DNA from: Streptomyces sp. CB01201
GTDB taxonomy: Bacteria; Actinomycetota; Actinomycetes; Streptomycetales; Streptomycetaceae
Length of the DNA: 64,000 nucleotides
Assembly (NCBI RefSeq): GCF_002803085.1
Contig: NZ_NNBJ01000004.1
Coordinates: 969 to 64,968, forward strand
Direction: 5' to 3'
Position 1 is the first letter of the stretch, and every line of letters starts with the position of its first letter. The notes below the pieces were generated by a model that had not been told where the DNA came from, did not search any database, and saw only the letters and a program-made list of their open reading frames with translations. A program made the translations under genes and the position numbers. Below, piece by piece: positions 34,277 to 43,736 of this stretch.

Positions 34277-36019
34277 GTGATGTCGCGTTTCAGGATGTCA
34301 CGGGCCCGGAAGGCGGGATCCGAAGACCCGAAGCGGTCGTCCTCCCCGTCGTCCGAGGCGCGTGCCTCCCAGCCTCGTGCGCCGCGGTCCCGCCCCGCCT
34401 GGCTGCACCGGCCCCGTGGCCGGCGCGCGCTGGTGCTCAAGGTCGCCGTCGCGGGCGCGGCGGTGCTCGCCCTGATCATCGCGGTCTGGCCGGACGACGA
34501 CACCCACGGCGGACACGGCGGCCCCGCCGACAACAAGCGCGCGTCCTCCGCGCTGCCCTCCCCCTCGCCGATCTACCCGATCTCCTCGCCGCCCCGGACC
34601 ATCCCCTCGGTACGCGAACACCGGCCCGCGCGCGGGCCCGGCTTCCGGCCGGTGGACGGGACGCGGGTGATCGTGGATGTCAACAGCCAGAGCCTCGCGG
34701 ACGAGGGCAAGCTCTTCGCGCAGGAGCTCGGCGCCGACTACGTCCTGGGCGGACAGCCCCGCGAGGGCGACGTCGAGCTGGCCCTGACCCCGCCGCCGGC
34801 CGGCCAGAAGCCGGTGCCCGAGTCGTACACGCTGACCACCCGTGACCGCCGGGTGCGGATCACCGGGGCCGACGACGCCGGGGTCTTCTACGGCACCCGC
34901 ACCCTCAAGCAGGCGCTCAAGGGCGGCGGCGTGATGCCCGAGGGCGTCGTCGACGACCGGCCGGACAAGCCGCAGCGCGGCCTCAACCTCGACATCGCGC
35001 GCAAGCCGTACACCGAGGCGTGGATCGAGGACCAGCTGCGCCAGATGGCCGACCTCAAGCTCAACCAGCTCGGGCTGCACTTCTCGGACGACCAGGGCTT
35101 CCGCATCGAGTCGTCGAGCCACCCCGAGATCGTCTCGCGCGAGCACCTCAGCAAGCGCGATGTGCAGCGGATCGTCGCGCTCGCCACCAAGCTGCACATC
35201 ACGGTGGTCCCCGAGATCGACTCGCCCGGACACCTCGGCGCGGTGCTCGCCGCCCACCCCGACCTCCAGCTGCGCGACAAGGACGGCAAGGCGGTCAAGG
35301 GCGCCATCGACATCGCCAACCCCGCCTCCGGCCGGATCGTCGACGACCTGCTGCGCGAGTACGCGGACCTGTTCCCCGGCACGTACTGGCACCTGGGCGG
35401 TGACGAGTACCAGGCCCTGACGGTGAAGTCCCCGGAGACGTCCTTCCCGGGGCTCGCCACCGCGGCCCGGGACAAGTACGGCTCCAAGGCGGGCATCCGG
35501 GACCTGGCGACGGGCTGGCTCAACGACCGTGCGGCGGTGCTGCGTTCGGCCAACGCCGGGCGCACCCTGAAGGCGTGGAACGACGGCTTCTTCGCCGGCG
35601 GCGAGGTGGCCGCCGACCAGGGCCGCGAGGTCGAGTACTGGACCGGCAAGGAACCCGGCGAGCGGGCGCCCGAGGACCTGCTGGCCCAGGGCCGCCCGCT
35701 GGTCAACCTCAACGACGAGTACCTGTACTACGTCCTGGGGGAGCCCGGCCCCTTCAAGTACCCGACGGGCAAGCGGATCTACGAGGAGTGGACGCCGCTC
35801 GTGGTGCGCGGCACCAAGCCCGTGGACGGCAAGTACGCCCCGCAGATCCTGGGCGGCCGGTTCGCGGTCTGGTCGGACGTGCCGGGTGCGCAGACCGAGG
35901 AGCAGGTGGCGCGCGGCATCCGGCTGCCGCTGCGGGCCACGGCCCAGAAGCTGTGGGACGCGCGCACGCCGACGATGGACTGGGAGGACTTCAAGTCCCT
36001 GGCGGACCGGCTGGGTTGA
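34277..36019 (+). CDS. beta-N-acetylhexosaminidase (GH20), membrane-anchored
   Basis: A 580-aa glycosidase removing terminal beta-GlcNAc/GalNAc. A basic N-terminus and one hydrophobic helix (ALVLKVAVAGAAVLALIIAV, about residues 51-70) make it a secreted or surface-anchored protein; a Pro/Ser linker follows. The GH20b domain (about 125-230) precedes the catalytic barrel with RGLNLDIARKPYTEAWI, GLHFSDDQGFRIES, PEIDSPGHLGAVLAAHPDL and the catalytic pair in YWHLGGDEYQ. GGGAGG is placed 7 nt before GTG 34277; ATG 34280 is an alternative. An 18-bp triplication covers its stop codon. Confidence 0.92.
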   Translation: MMSRFRMSRARKAGSEDPKRSSSPSSEARASQPRAPRSRPAWLHRPRGRRALVLKVAVAGAAVLALIIAVWPDDDTHGGHGGPADNKRASSALPSPSPIYPISSPPRTIPSVREHRPARGPGFRPVDGTRVIVDVNSQSLADEGKLFAQELGADYVLGGQPREGDVELALTPPPAGQKPVPESYTLTTRDRRVRITGADDAGVFYGTRTLKQALKGGGVMPEGVVDDRPDKPQRGLNLDIARKPYTEAWIEDQLRQMADLKLNQLGLHFSDDQGFRIESSSHPEIVSREHLSKRDVQRIVALATKLHITVVPEIDSPGHLGAVLAAHPDLQLRDKDGKAVKGAIDIANPASGRIVDDLLREYADLFPGTYWHLGGDEYQALTVKSPETSFPGLATAARDKYGSKAGIRDLATGWLNDRAAVLRSANAGRTLKAWNDGFFAGGEVAADQGREVEYWTGKEPGERAPEDLLAQGRPLVNLNDEYLYYVLGEPGPFKYPTGKRIYEEWTPLVVRGTKPVDGKYAPQILGGRFAVWSDVPGAQTEEQVARGIRLPLRATAQKLWDARTPTMDWEDFKSLADRLG

Positions 36020-36062
36020 GCGGGCCGGCTGGGTTGAGCGGGCCGGCTGGGTTGAGCGGGCC
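36009..36062. repeat. 18-bp tandem triplication spanning the GH20 stop codon
   Basis: GGCTGGGTTGAGCGGGCC is present three times without change, followed by a partial fourth unit. The unit includes the TGA stop of the hexosaminidase gene, so the last codons and stop are repeated in frame three times. This is the second case in the window of a tandem duplication covering a stop codon. Confidence 0.92.
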
Positions 36063-36101
36063 GGCTGTAAAGGCGCCGCCGGGAAGGGCGGTCATGGCCC
36101 C

Positions 36102-36683
36102 TCAGCTGCTCCGTGGAGGCGTGAGCTTGTCGAGGTCGAGACTGATCTCGAAGGGCACCGGGCGCCGAAGCGAGCCCCGGAAGATCCCGGCGGGCGCATA
36201 GGCCGCCGTAGGCTCGTCGAGCTCGTACACATGAACCACGGGTGCGCCATCCTCATCTTCGATGCACCAGTAGTGCGGAATGCCGGCTTCTGCGTACTTG
36301 CGGAGCTTGACCGTCCGATCACGGTGGGCGGACTCGGGGGAGACGACCTCCACGACGAGCTTCACGTCCCCGGGGGCGTACCAAGTGCGGTCGGGGTCGT
36401 AGGGCAGATCCGTCAGCAGGAGGTCCGGCTCGGGTCGGTTACGGGCATCGAGGCGGATGGTCATTTCCCGTTCGACCTCGACGCCGGTCGGTGCCTGCGC
36501 CATGAGGCTGGTGGTCAGAACGGTGATGAGCCGGCCGTGCCAGGACCGCTGGGGCGACAGCACGAATACGAGGGCTCCGTCGATCAACTCGGTGTGGCGC
36601 GGCGCATCGGGGAGGTGATCAAGATCCTCCGCGAACCAGCCTTCCGCGCGGGGCGGGCGCATCCAGTCGGGCAGTGCGGTCAT
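36102..36683 (-). CDS. Uma2-family (DUF820) putative restriction-endonuclease-fold protein
   Basis: A 193-aa protein of the Uma2/DUF820 family with a PD-(D/E)xK nuclease-like core: HTELIDGALVFVLSPQRSWH, RPEPDLLLTD, KLVVEVVSPESAHRDRTVKL and RKYAEAGIPHYWCIEDE. The acidic residues of PEPD and EV..S and the lysine of the K-YAEAG region form the predicted active site. Function in vivo is unknown; members are abundant and paralogous in Streptomyces and cyanobacteria. Two others lie in this window (41804 and 61865). ATG 36683 is the first plausible start. Confidence 0.85.
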   Translation of the reverse strand: MTALPDWMRPPRAEGWFAEDLDHLPDAPRHTELIDGALVFVLSPQRSWHGRLITVLTTSLMAQAPTGVEVEREMTIRLDARNRPEPDLLLTDLPYDPDRTWYAPGDVKLVVEVVSPESAHRDRTVKLRKYAEAGIPHYWCIEDEDGAPVVHVYELDEPTAAYAPAGIFRGSLRRPVPFEISLDLDKLTPPRSS

Positions 36684-37099
36684 GGCTTTTCACGGTAGCG
36701 GTTGCGGTCTCGGGAGGCCGGAAGCTCCCTGGATCCACGGAATCGGGGACGCGGACAGGGAGCGACCCGGAGGCGTCGGCGTGCGCAGGGGTGGCTGAGC
36801 GCCAGGACGCGTTGGCCACCCGTTGGTCACGCGGTGGTTGTACGGAAGCCGTGCGCGCCGGATGCCGCCTGGTCAGAGCGCCACATGTGCGGAGGACGAC
36901 CGGGGCCGCCACCCCCCACAGGAGAGGCCCCGGCCGTCTTCCGGCGGGGCCGTTGTGGCGACCCCGTACTTGCTTCAGCGCCGAGCGTGCGTTTTCTGTC
37001 ACACCCCGCTGTGTCAGTGGGTCGTTGCAGGTTGTACAAGTCGTGGACTTAGGGGGCGCCGAGGCCGTAGCGTGCAGACTCGCGTTCGGGGACGCGACA
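36684..37099. other. intergenic region between Uma2 gene and ECF sigma factor
   Basis: About 416 bp without a convincing gene. The frame of the downstream sigma factor stays open through it, but its translation is rich in Arg, Gly and Pro and lacks family similarity. A hairpin with a 7-bp GGCCCCG/CGGGGCC stem lies at 36926-36951. Near the end, TTGCAG (37025-37030) and TAGCGT (37068-37073) could belong to promoters of the sigma-factor gene; spacing of a single pair is not ideal. Confidence 0.5.
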
Positions 37100-37813
37100 G
37101 TGGTGACCAGCGGTGACATCGAAACAGCCAGTCAAGACAGGGTGCAGGGATTGCTGGGGGACGACGCGGAGCTGACCGCCGCGGTGCTCAGGGCGCAGGA
37201 CGGGGACGAGGAAGCCTTCCGTGCTGTCTATCGCGCTGTCCACCCGCGCCTGCTCGGCTACATCCGCACCCTGGTCGGCGAGCCCGACACCGAGGACGTG
37301 GCCTCCGAGGCCTGGCTCCAGATCGCCCGTGACCTCGAACGCTTCGAGGGCGACGCCGACCGGTTCCGCGGCTGGGCCGCCCGCATCGCCCGCAACCGCG
37401 CCCTCGACCACATCCGGATGCGCGGCCGCAGACCCGCCGTCGGGGGCGACGAGAGCGAGCTGACCGGACGGCCCGCCGCCTGCGACACCGCCGACGAGGC
37501 TATGGAGGCCCTCGGCACCGGACGTACGATGGCGCTCATTGCCCAACTCCCGCAGGACCAGGCCGAGGCCGTGGTGCTGCGCGTGGTGGTCGGCCTCGAC
37601 GCGAAGAGCGCGGCGCGGACTCTGGGCAAACGGCCCGGCGCGGTGCGGACCGCCGCGCACCGGGGCCTCAAGCGGCTTGCTGAACTGCTCGGCGCGGACG
37701 GCTCCCCGGGGGACGTGGCCCAGGATGTGGAGGAGCTGGGCGCCGTGCCGTCGCAGCGAGCGCCGGAACGCGGTGTGACGCAATCGCGCGCCCGGACGCA
37801 GAAGGACATGTGA
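37100..37813 (+). CDS. ECF-type RNA polymerase sigma factor
   Basis: A 237-aa sigma factor with region 2 (EEAFRAVYRAVHPRLLGYIR, VASEAWLQIARDLERF, RFRGWAARIARNRALDHIRM) and region 4 (LIAQLPQDQAEAVVLRVVVG, KSAARTLGKRPGAVRTAAHR). GTG 37100 or 37103 is the probable start, with GGGG about 8 nt upstream; GTG 37043 is an alternative. The stop overlaps the next gene's ATG (TGATG), a common layout for a sigma factor and its anti-sigma partner. Target promoters are unknown. The C-terminal 40 residues after region 4 are polar and unassigned. Confidence 0.88.
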   Translation: MVTSGDIETASQDRVQGLLGDDAELTAAVLRAQDGDEEAFRAVYRAVHPRLLGYIRTLVGEPDTEDVASEAWLQIARDLERFEGDADRFRGWAARIARNRALDHIRMRGRRPAVGGDESELTGRPAACDTADEAMEALGTGRTMALIAQLPQDQAEAVVLRVVVGLDAKSAARTLGKRPGAVRTAAHRGLKRLAELLGADGSPGDVAQDVEELGAVPSQRAPERGVTQSRARTQKDM

Positions 37814-38847
37814 TGGCTGACGAGCGGCACGAGTGGCTTGACGGGGATGCCGCCGATCGACTGCTGCGCGGCGAAGGGGTCGAGCCCGGTGACGAGCGGG
37901 CCCGCGCCGAGGCGGACCGCCTCACGGCCCTGCTGCGCTCCCTCGGTCCCGCCGAGCCGGCCACCACCGAACTCCCCGGCGAGGAAGCCGCCCTGGCCGC
38001 CTTCCGCAAGGCCCGCCCCGAAGGCACCGCGTACGACGGCGAAGCGCTCGGTGTCGTACGGGTCGGACGGGTGGCCGAGCTGCCCGGGGCACCCCGGCGC
38101 AGACGGTTCGCACCGGTACGCCTCGGCCTCGCCGCGGCGCTGGCCTGCTGTGCGATCGGCGGGGTCGCGGTAGCCGCGGGCACCGGTGTGCTGCCCGGTC
38201 CCTTCGCCTCCGACGGGCAGGATCCCGTACCCGCCTCCACCGTCTCGGCGGCGGTGACCCCGGGCCCCGTCGCCACCTCGCCCACCTACTCCCTGCCCCC
38301 GGGCTCCCCGAGCCCCGACCGGGCGGTGCCGTCCTTCGGCACGCCCGCACCGGGCGACCCCACCCACCGGGCGAGCCCCGGAGGAGCTGCCACGGGCGGC
38401 ACCTCCGACCCCGGCCGCAAGGACCCCGACCCGACGTCCGGCCCGGGCGGGGACGAGGGCGGTGCGGGCGGCTCGGACGGTAATCGGTGGCTGGCCCGGA
38501 CGACCGAGGCCTGCCGCGAGTACCGCTCGGGGAAGCTCGACTCGAACAAGCGCCGTGACCTGGAGTCCGAGGCCCATGGGTCGGCCGCCCTGAAGGGCTT
38601 CTGCGATCTGGTCCTCGACGGCAAGCCCGGCAAGTCGAACGGCGGAGGCGGCACGGGCTCCGGCGGCTCCGGCGGCGACGGGCACGGCGGCGGCAAGGGC
38701 GGTGGCAGGGGCAACGGCGACGGCGAAAGCCCCGGGAACAAGTACGGCGGCGGAGGCGGCGGCAAGCAGAGCTCCGTCGGGCCCCGCCCCGGCCGGCTCC
38801 TGGACTGGTTCAAGCCCGCAACGCTCGGCCCGGCCGCCTCACACTGA
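37813..38847 (+). CDS. membrane protein, probable partner (anti-sigma) of the adjacent ECF sigma factor
   Basis: A 344-aa single-pass membrane protein. The N-terminal cytoplasmic part (about residues 1-90; EWLDGDAADRLLRGEGVEPG) precedes one helix (VRLGLAAALACCAIGGVAVA). The outer part is a Ser/Pro linker, a short conserved block RTTEACREYRSGKLDSNKRR ... ALKGFCDLVLDG with two cysteines, and a glycine-rich tail. No HxxxCxxC zinc anti-sigma motif is present. ATG 37813 has AAGGA 6 nt upstream and overlaps the sigma-factor stop by one base. The anti-sigma role is inferred from topology and coupling only. Confidence 0.72.
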   Translation: MADERHEWLDGDAADRLLRGEGVEPGDERARAEADRLTALLRSLGPAEPATTELPGEEAALAAFRKARPEGTAYDGEALGVVRVGRVAELPGAPRRRRFAPVRLGLAAALACCAIGGVAVAAGTGVLPGPFASDGQDPVPASTVSAAVTPGPVATSPTYSLPPGSPSPDRAVPSFGTPAPGDPTHRASPGGAATGGTSDPGRKDPDPTSGPGGDEGGAGGSDGNRWLARTTEACREYRSGKLDSNKRRDLESEAHGSAALKGFCDLVLDGKPGKSNGGGGTGSGGSGGDGHGGGKGGGRGNGDGESPGNKYGGGGGGKQSSVGPRPGRLLDWFKPATLGPAASH

Positions 38848-38965
38848 GGCCCAAGAGCCCGCAGTAACGTTTTTTGAGACGGCGGCGCAGTACAGAGTGA
38901 GCCGACTGGTCATCGGCGGCGCAGATGAGCCGGGGTTCCCCCCGTACCCATGGCTCCGCGCGAAT

Positions 38966-39004
38966 GGCGCGGGCGGGACACGTTCCCCCGGTCCCGCCCG
39001 CGCC
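38966..39004. terminator. bidirectional intrinsic terminator
   Basis: A perfect 14-bp inverted repeat (GGCGCGGGCGGGAC and its complement) with an 11-nt loop lies between the convergent sigma-partner and L,D-transpeptidase genes. It can terminate both. A separate T-run (GTTTTTTGAG) lies about 90 bp to the left. Confidence 0.78.
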
Positions 39005-39038
39005 CCCCCCCACGCAGAGCGACCGCGCGACGCTTCGG

Positions 39039-39932
39039 CTACCAGGAGACGACGACCTTGTCGCCGATGTGCACCTGGTCGAACAGGGCCGAGACCTTGG
39101 CCTTGTCCCGGACGTTCACGCAGCCGTGCGAGGCGCCGTTGTAGCCGCGCGCCGCGAAGTCGGACGAGTAGTGCACCGCCTGGCCGCCGCTGAAGAACAT
39201 CGCGAACGGCATGGCCGTGTGGTAGATCGTCGAGACGTGGTCGCGGCTCTTCTCGAAGACCTTGAAGACGCCCTCGCGGGTCGGCGTGTACTGCGAGCCG
39301 AAGCGGACGTCCATCGTCGACTGCACCTTGCCGTCGACCACCCACGACAGCGTGCGGCTGGTCTTGTTGATGCAGATCGTGCGGCCCGTCATACAGCGCG
39401 GGTCGAGCTTGGCGGTCGGCTTGTTGACCGCGCGGCCCGCCAGCTCGTCGGCCGTCGGCCTGGTGGTCATGCCGAGCAGCTTGTCCCAGGTCACGGTGTC
39501 CGTCGCGCCCGTCGCCGGGAGCCCGCGCTTGCCCTGGAAGCCCTTGACGGCGGCGGTGGTCGCGGCCCCGTACGTGCCCGTCGGGGTGTCGTCGAACCAG
39601 CCGATCTGGGCGAGGCGGGCCTGGAGCTCCTTGACCTGGGCGCCCTTGGAGCCGTTGGACATCAAGACCTTCGCCGGCGGCGCCGGCTTGGCCGTCTTGG
39701 TGGCCGGGGCGCCGGAAGCGGCCGGCGAACCGGACGGCTTGTCGTCGGTGGCCGCGGAGGCGGACGCGGCGGGCGTGCCCTTGGCCGGCGTCGAGGCGGA
39801 GGGTGCCGCGGGAGTGGCGGGCGCGCCCGCGTCCGCGGTGCCGCCCTGCGGACCGCAGCCCACGGCCACCGCGATGACCGCGGTCGCGGCGAGGGTTCTG
39901 GCTATGAGAGTGGTGCGTTGGTTCCGGCGCAT
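39039..39932 (-). CDS. L,D-transpeptidase lipoprotein with peptidoglycan-binding domain
   Basis: A 297-aa secreted cell-wall enzyme. The signal ends at VAVGC, a slightly atypical lipobox, with the Cys near residue 26. A long Ala/Pro/Ser linker follows, then a PG_binding_1 domain (SNGSKGAQVKELQARLAQIG, about 90-150) and the YkuD catalytic domain (about 180-297) with CINKTSRTLSWVVDGK and the active-site motif HYSSDFAARGYNGASHGCVN, in which Cys is the nucleophile. It forms 3-3 crosslinks or attaches ligands to peptidoglycan. ATG 39932 has AGGGGG upstream. Confidence 0.93.
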   Translation of the reverse strand: MRRNQRTTLIARTLAATAVIAVAVGCGPQGGTADAGAPATPAAPSASTPAKGTPAASASAATDDKPSGSPAASGAPATKTAKPAPPAKVLMSNGSKGAQVKELQARLAQIGWFDDTPTGTYGAATTAAVKGFQGKRGLPATGATDTVTWDKLLGMTTRPTADELAGRAVNKPTAKLDPRCMTGRTICINKTSRTLSWVVDGKVQSTMDVRFGSQYTPTREGVFKVFEKSRDHVSTIYHTAMPFAMFFSGGQAVHYSSDFAARGYNGASHGCVNVRDKAKVSALFDQVHIGDKVVVSW

Positions 39933-40129
39933 CGGTCGCCCCCTGTTCCTGTGGTGTCCCCTGAGACAGATTCCCGGCCCGAACGGTTGCAAAAGCTGCC
40001 GCGGGCATCGCGGATGTTGTGAGCAAGCTCCCAGCGTGCGCCTCTCCACCCGCCGCACGCCCGCCGCTACAGTCCGTCGCGAGGGTTGGGTACCAGTGAG
40101 TAGTAGAGCTCTAGCGGGAGGCACAGCAC

Positions 40130-41710
<1,581 letters not shown>

Positions 41711-41732
41711 TCTGCGCTTTTCATTCGTACGG

Positions 41733-41767
41733 GTGACCGGGGGCGGAAACCGCACGCCCCCGGTCAC
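41733..41767 (+). terminator. intrinsic terminator after the mutase gene
   Basis: A perfect 13-bp inverted repeat, GTGACCGGGGGCG and its complement, with a 9-nt loop, begins 22 bp after the mutase stop and ends 36 bp before the next gene. It separates the mutase from the Uma2 gene. Confidence 0.82.
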
Positions 41768-41803
41768 TCTCGTGAAGAGTGAGCTTCCGACAGGGAGGAT
41801 GCC

Positions 41804-42382
41804 GTGGCCGTAGTGCAACACGAGCTGACGATGAGCGAAGCCGCCGACCTGCTCTCCAGTGCGCTGCGTGGTCACCGTGTGGAGATTCTCCAGGGGAGGC
41901 TCACTGTGACACCGCCGCCGGACGGCTCGCATCAACTGACGCTGACCAGGCTCGGCCGGGCATTCGACCGGGCGGGGATCGTGGAGGCGGGGTATGAGTA
42001 CGTCCAGGGCGTCGGCCTCTGGCTGCCCACGCTTCCGCAGGACTTCGCGATCCCGGACTTCGCGGTCGTGGACGAGGACTTTCGTGATGCCCACGTCCGG
42101 AAGAACTGCTACGCACCGAACGTCTTCCGCCTGGTGGTCGAGGTGACGTCGTCGGACTGGTCCGACGACCTCGGCCCGAAGGTCGAGTGTTACGCCCAGG
42201 CCGGGATCCCCGTCTACCTCGTCGCCGACCGTAAGCACGACGAGGTGCTCCTGTACCAGGACCCCGTCGACGGTAAGTACGCCAAGCCCCAGCTCTACAA
42301 GCGCGGGCAGAGCGTGCCGGTGCCGGAAGTCGTGGGCGTCGCCCTGGAACTGTCCGTGGACACCCTGCTCGACGGCGACTGA
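41804..42382 (+). CDS. Uma2-family (DUF820) putative restriction-endonuclease-fold protein
   Basis: A 192-aa Uma2/DUF820 protein with the core IPDFAVVDEDF, LVVEVTSSDWSDDLGPKVEC and YAQAGIPVYLVADRKHDEVL, corresponding to the PD...ExK...YA.AGIP pattern of the family. GGGAGG precedes GTG 41804 by 5 nt. It stands alone between two terminator-bounded units and converges on the acyltransferase gene. It is a paralogue of the proteins at 36102 and 61865, with low mutual identity by eye. Confidence 0.86.
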   Translation: MAVVQHELTMSEAADLLSSALRGHRVEILQGRLTVTPPPDGSHQLTLTRLGRAFDRAGIVEAGYEYVQGVGLWLPTLPQDFAIPDFAVVDEDFRDAHVRKNCYAPNVFRLVVEVTSSDWSDDLGPKVECYAQAGIPVYLVADRKHDEVLLYQDPVDGKYAKPQLYKRGQSVPVPEVVGVALELSVDTLLDGD

Positions 42383-42407
42383 CCCCGCGACTCTCGTTCG
42401 GCCGGGG

Positions 42408-43568
42408 TCAGCGGGGTCTGCCCGCCGGGATGGGCTTGCGGGCCAGTGCGCCGCGCAGGAGCGGCGTCGCCCAGCGTTCCACGTAGCGGTTGAGCAGCCA
42501 GGCCAGGAGCAGCATCGCCGCGACCGTGAGGGCGAAGGTGGCCGGGGCCGGGATGTGCAGGCCGCGGTGGAGTACGCCCACGACCACCCAGCCCAGGTGC
42601 TCGTGGACCAGGTAGAACGGGTAGGTGAGGGCGCCCGCCACGGTGAGCCAGCGCCAGTTCGCCCAGCGCAGGTGGCCGAGCGCGATCAGGCCGACCAGCA
42701 CGAAGCCCAGCGTGATGATGGCGATGATCACCGAGGCGTGCCGGTTGGAGAAGGCCGCCGGATTCGGCTTGTGCCACAGGCCCGCGACCGCCCAGTGCTG
42801 GCCGATGGCCCAGCTGACGGCGACGATGCCCCACGCGGTGACGTCACGCCGGTTGCGGTGCAGCAGGTACAGGCCCATGCCGCCGATGAAGAAGGACGCG
42901 TACTCGGGCATGAACACGGCGTTCAGGAAGGGCTGTTGGGCCGTCGCGGTGAGCGCGGCGGCCAGCGTCCAGCCCGCGCAGAACAGCACGACGCGGCGCC
43001 GGGTCGCGCCGGGCAGCACCACACAGACGGCGAACAGGGCGTAGAAGCGCAGCTCCGCCCAGAGCGTCCAGCACACCCCGAGCACCCGGGGCACCCCGAC
43101 CGGCATCTGGAGCATGGTCAGGTTCACCACGAACTCGCTGGGCGTGACGGTCTTGTAGACCACCCACGGCAGCGCGAACACGGCGGTGATGATGATCAGC
43201 GCGGCCCAGTACGCCGGGTAGAGCCGGGAGACGCGCGAGGCGAAGAAGGAGCGCAGGGGCCGGCCCCAGCCGCTCATGCAGATGACGAAGCCGCTGATGA
43301 CGAAGAAGATCTGCACCCCGAGGCAGCCGTAGGAGAACCACTCGTGGGCGGACGGGAACAGCTTCTTGGGGGAGGCGCCCCAGCCCCGGCTGATGTCGCC
43401 CGAGCGGCCGCCGTAGTGGTAGAGCGCCACCATCAGGGCGGCGACCAGGCGCAGCCCGTCGAGCGCGCGCAGCCGGGAGACCGGGGCCGCCACCGGGGCG
43501 CGCTCGGGCGCCTCCTCCTGCGGCTGACCGCCGCCGGTGCTTCGTACCCGCGGCAGGGTGTTGGTCAC
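42408..43568 (-). CDS. acyltransferase-3 family membrane protein (OafA/YrhL type)
   Basis: A 386-aa polytopic membrane protein with about ten helices, transferring acyl groups to exported sugars or polymers. Family marks: RLRALDGLRLVAALMVALYH, GCLGVQIFFVISGFVICMSG, RVSRLYPAYWAALIII and WTLWAELRFYALFAV. The conserved catalytic His is in ALYHYGG and the Arg in SRLYPAYW. GTG 43568 has GAGGAG upstream. The acceptor is unknown; O-acylation of the nonulosonate wall polymer made by the 46-53 kb locus is a possible but unproven role. Confidence 0.88.
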   Translation of the reverse strand: MTNTLPRVRSTGGGQPQEEAPERAPVAAPVSRLRALDGLRLVAALMVALYHYGGRSGDISRGWGASPKKLFPSAHEWFSYGCLGVQIFFVISGFVICMSGWGRPLRSFFASRVSRLYPAYWAALIIITAVFALPWVVYKTVTPSEFVVNLTMLQMPVGVPRVLGVCWTLWAELRFYALFAVCVVLPGATRRRVVLFCAGWTLAAALTATAQQPFLNAVFMPEYASFFIGGMGLYLLHRNRRDVTAWGIVAVSWAIGQHWAVAGLWHKPNPAAFSNRHASVIIAIITLGFVLVGLIALGHLRWANWRWLTVAGALTYPFYLVHEHLGWVVVGVLHRGLHIPAPATFALTVAAMLLLAWLLNRYVERWATPLLRGALARKPIPAGRPR

Positions 43569-43736
43569 GGCGCTCCTCTTCCCGGCGTTCCGCTGCGGCC
43601 CGTCGGGCCTTGGCGTCGACAGAGTAGGACCGCCACGGCCCGCGAACGGGGCCGTGGCGGTGGAGTTCCGCTGTCCGACGCGGAGCGTTCATCTGCTGCC
43701 GGAACGGGTTTGCCCGGGCGTCGCCTGGGGCGGGCG

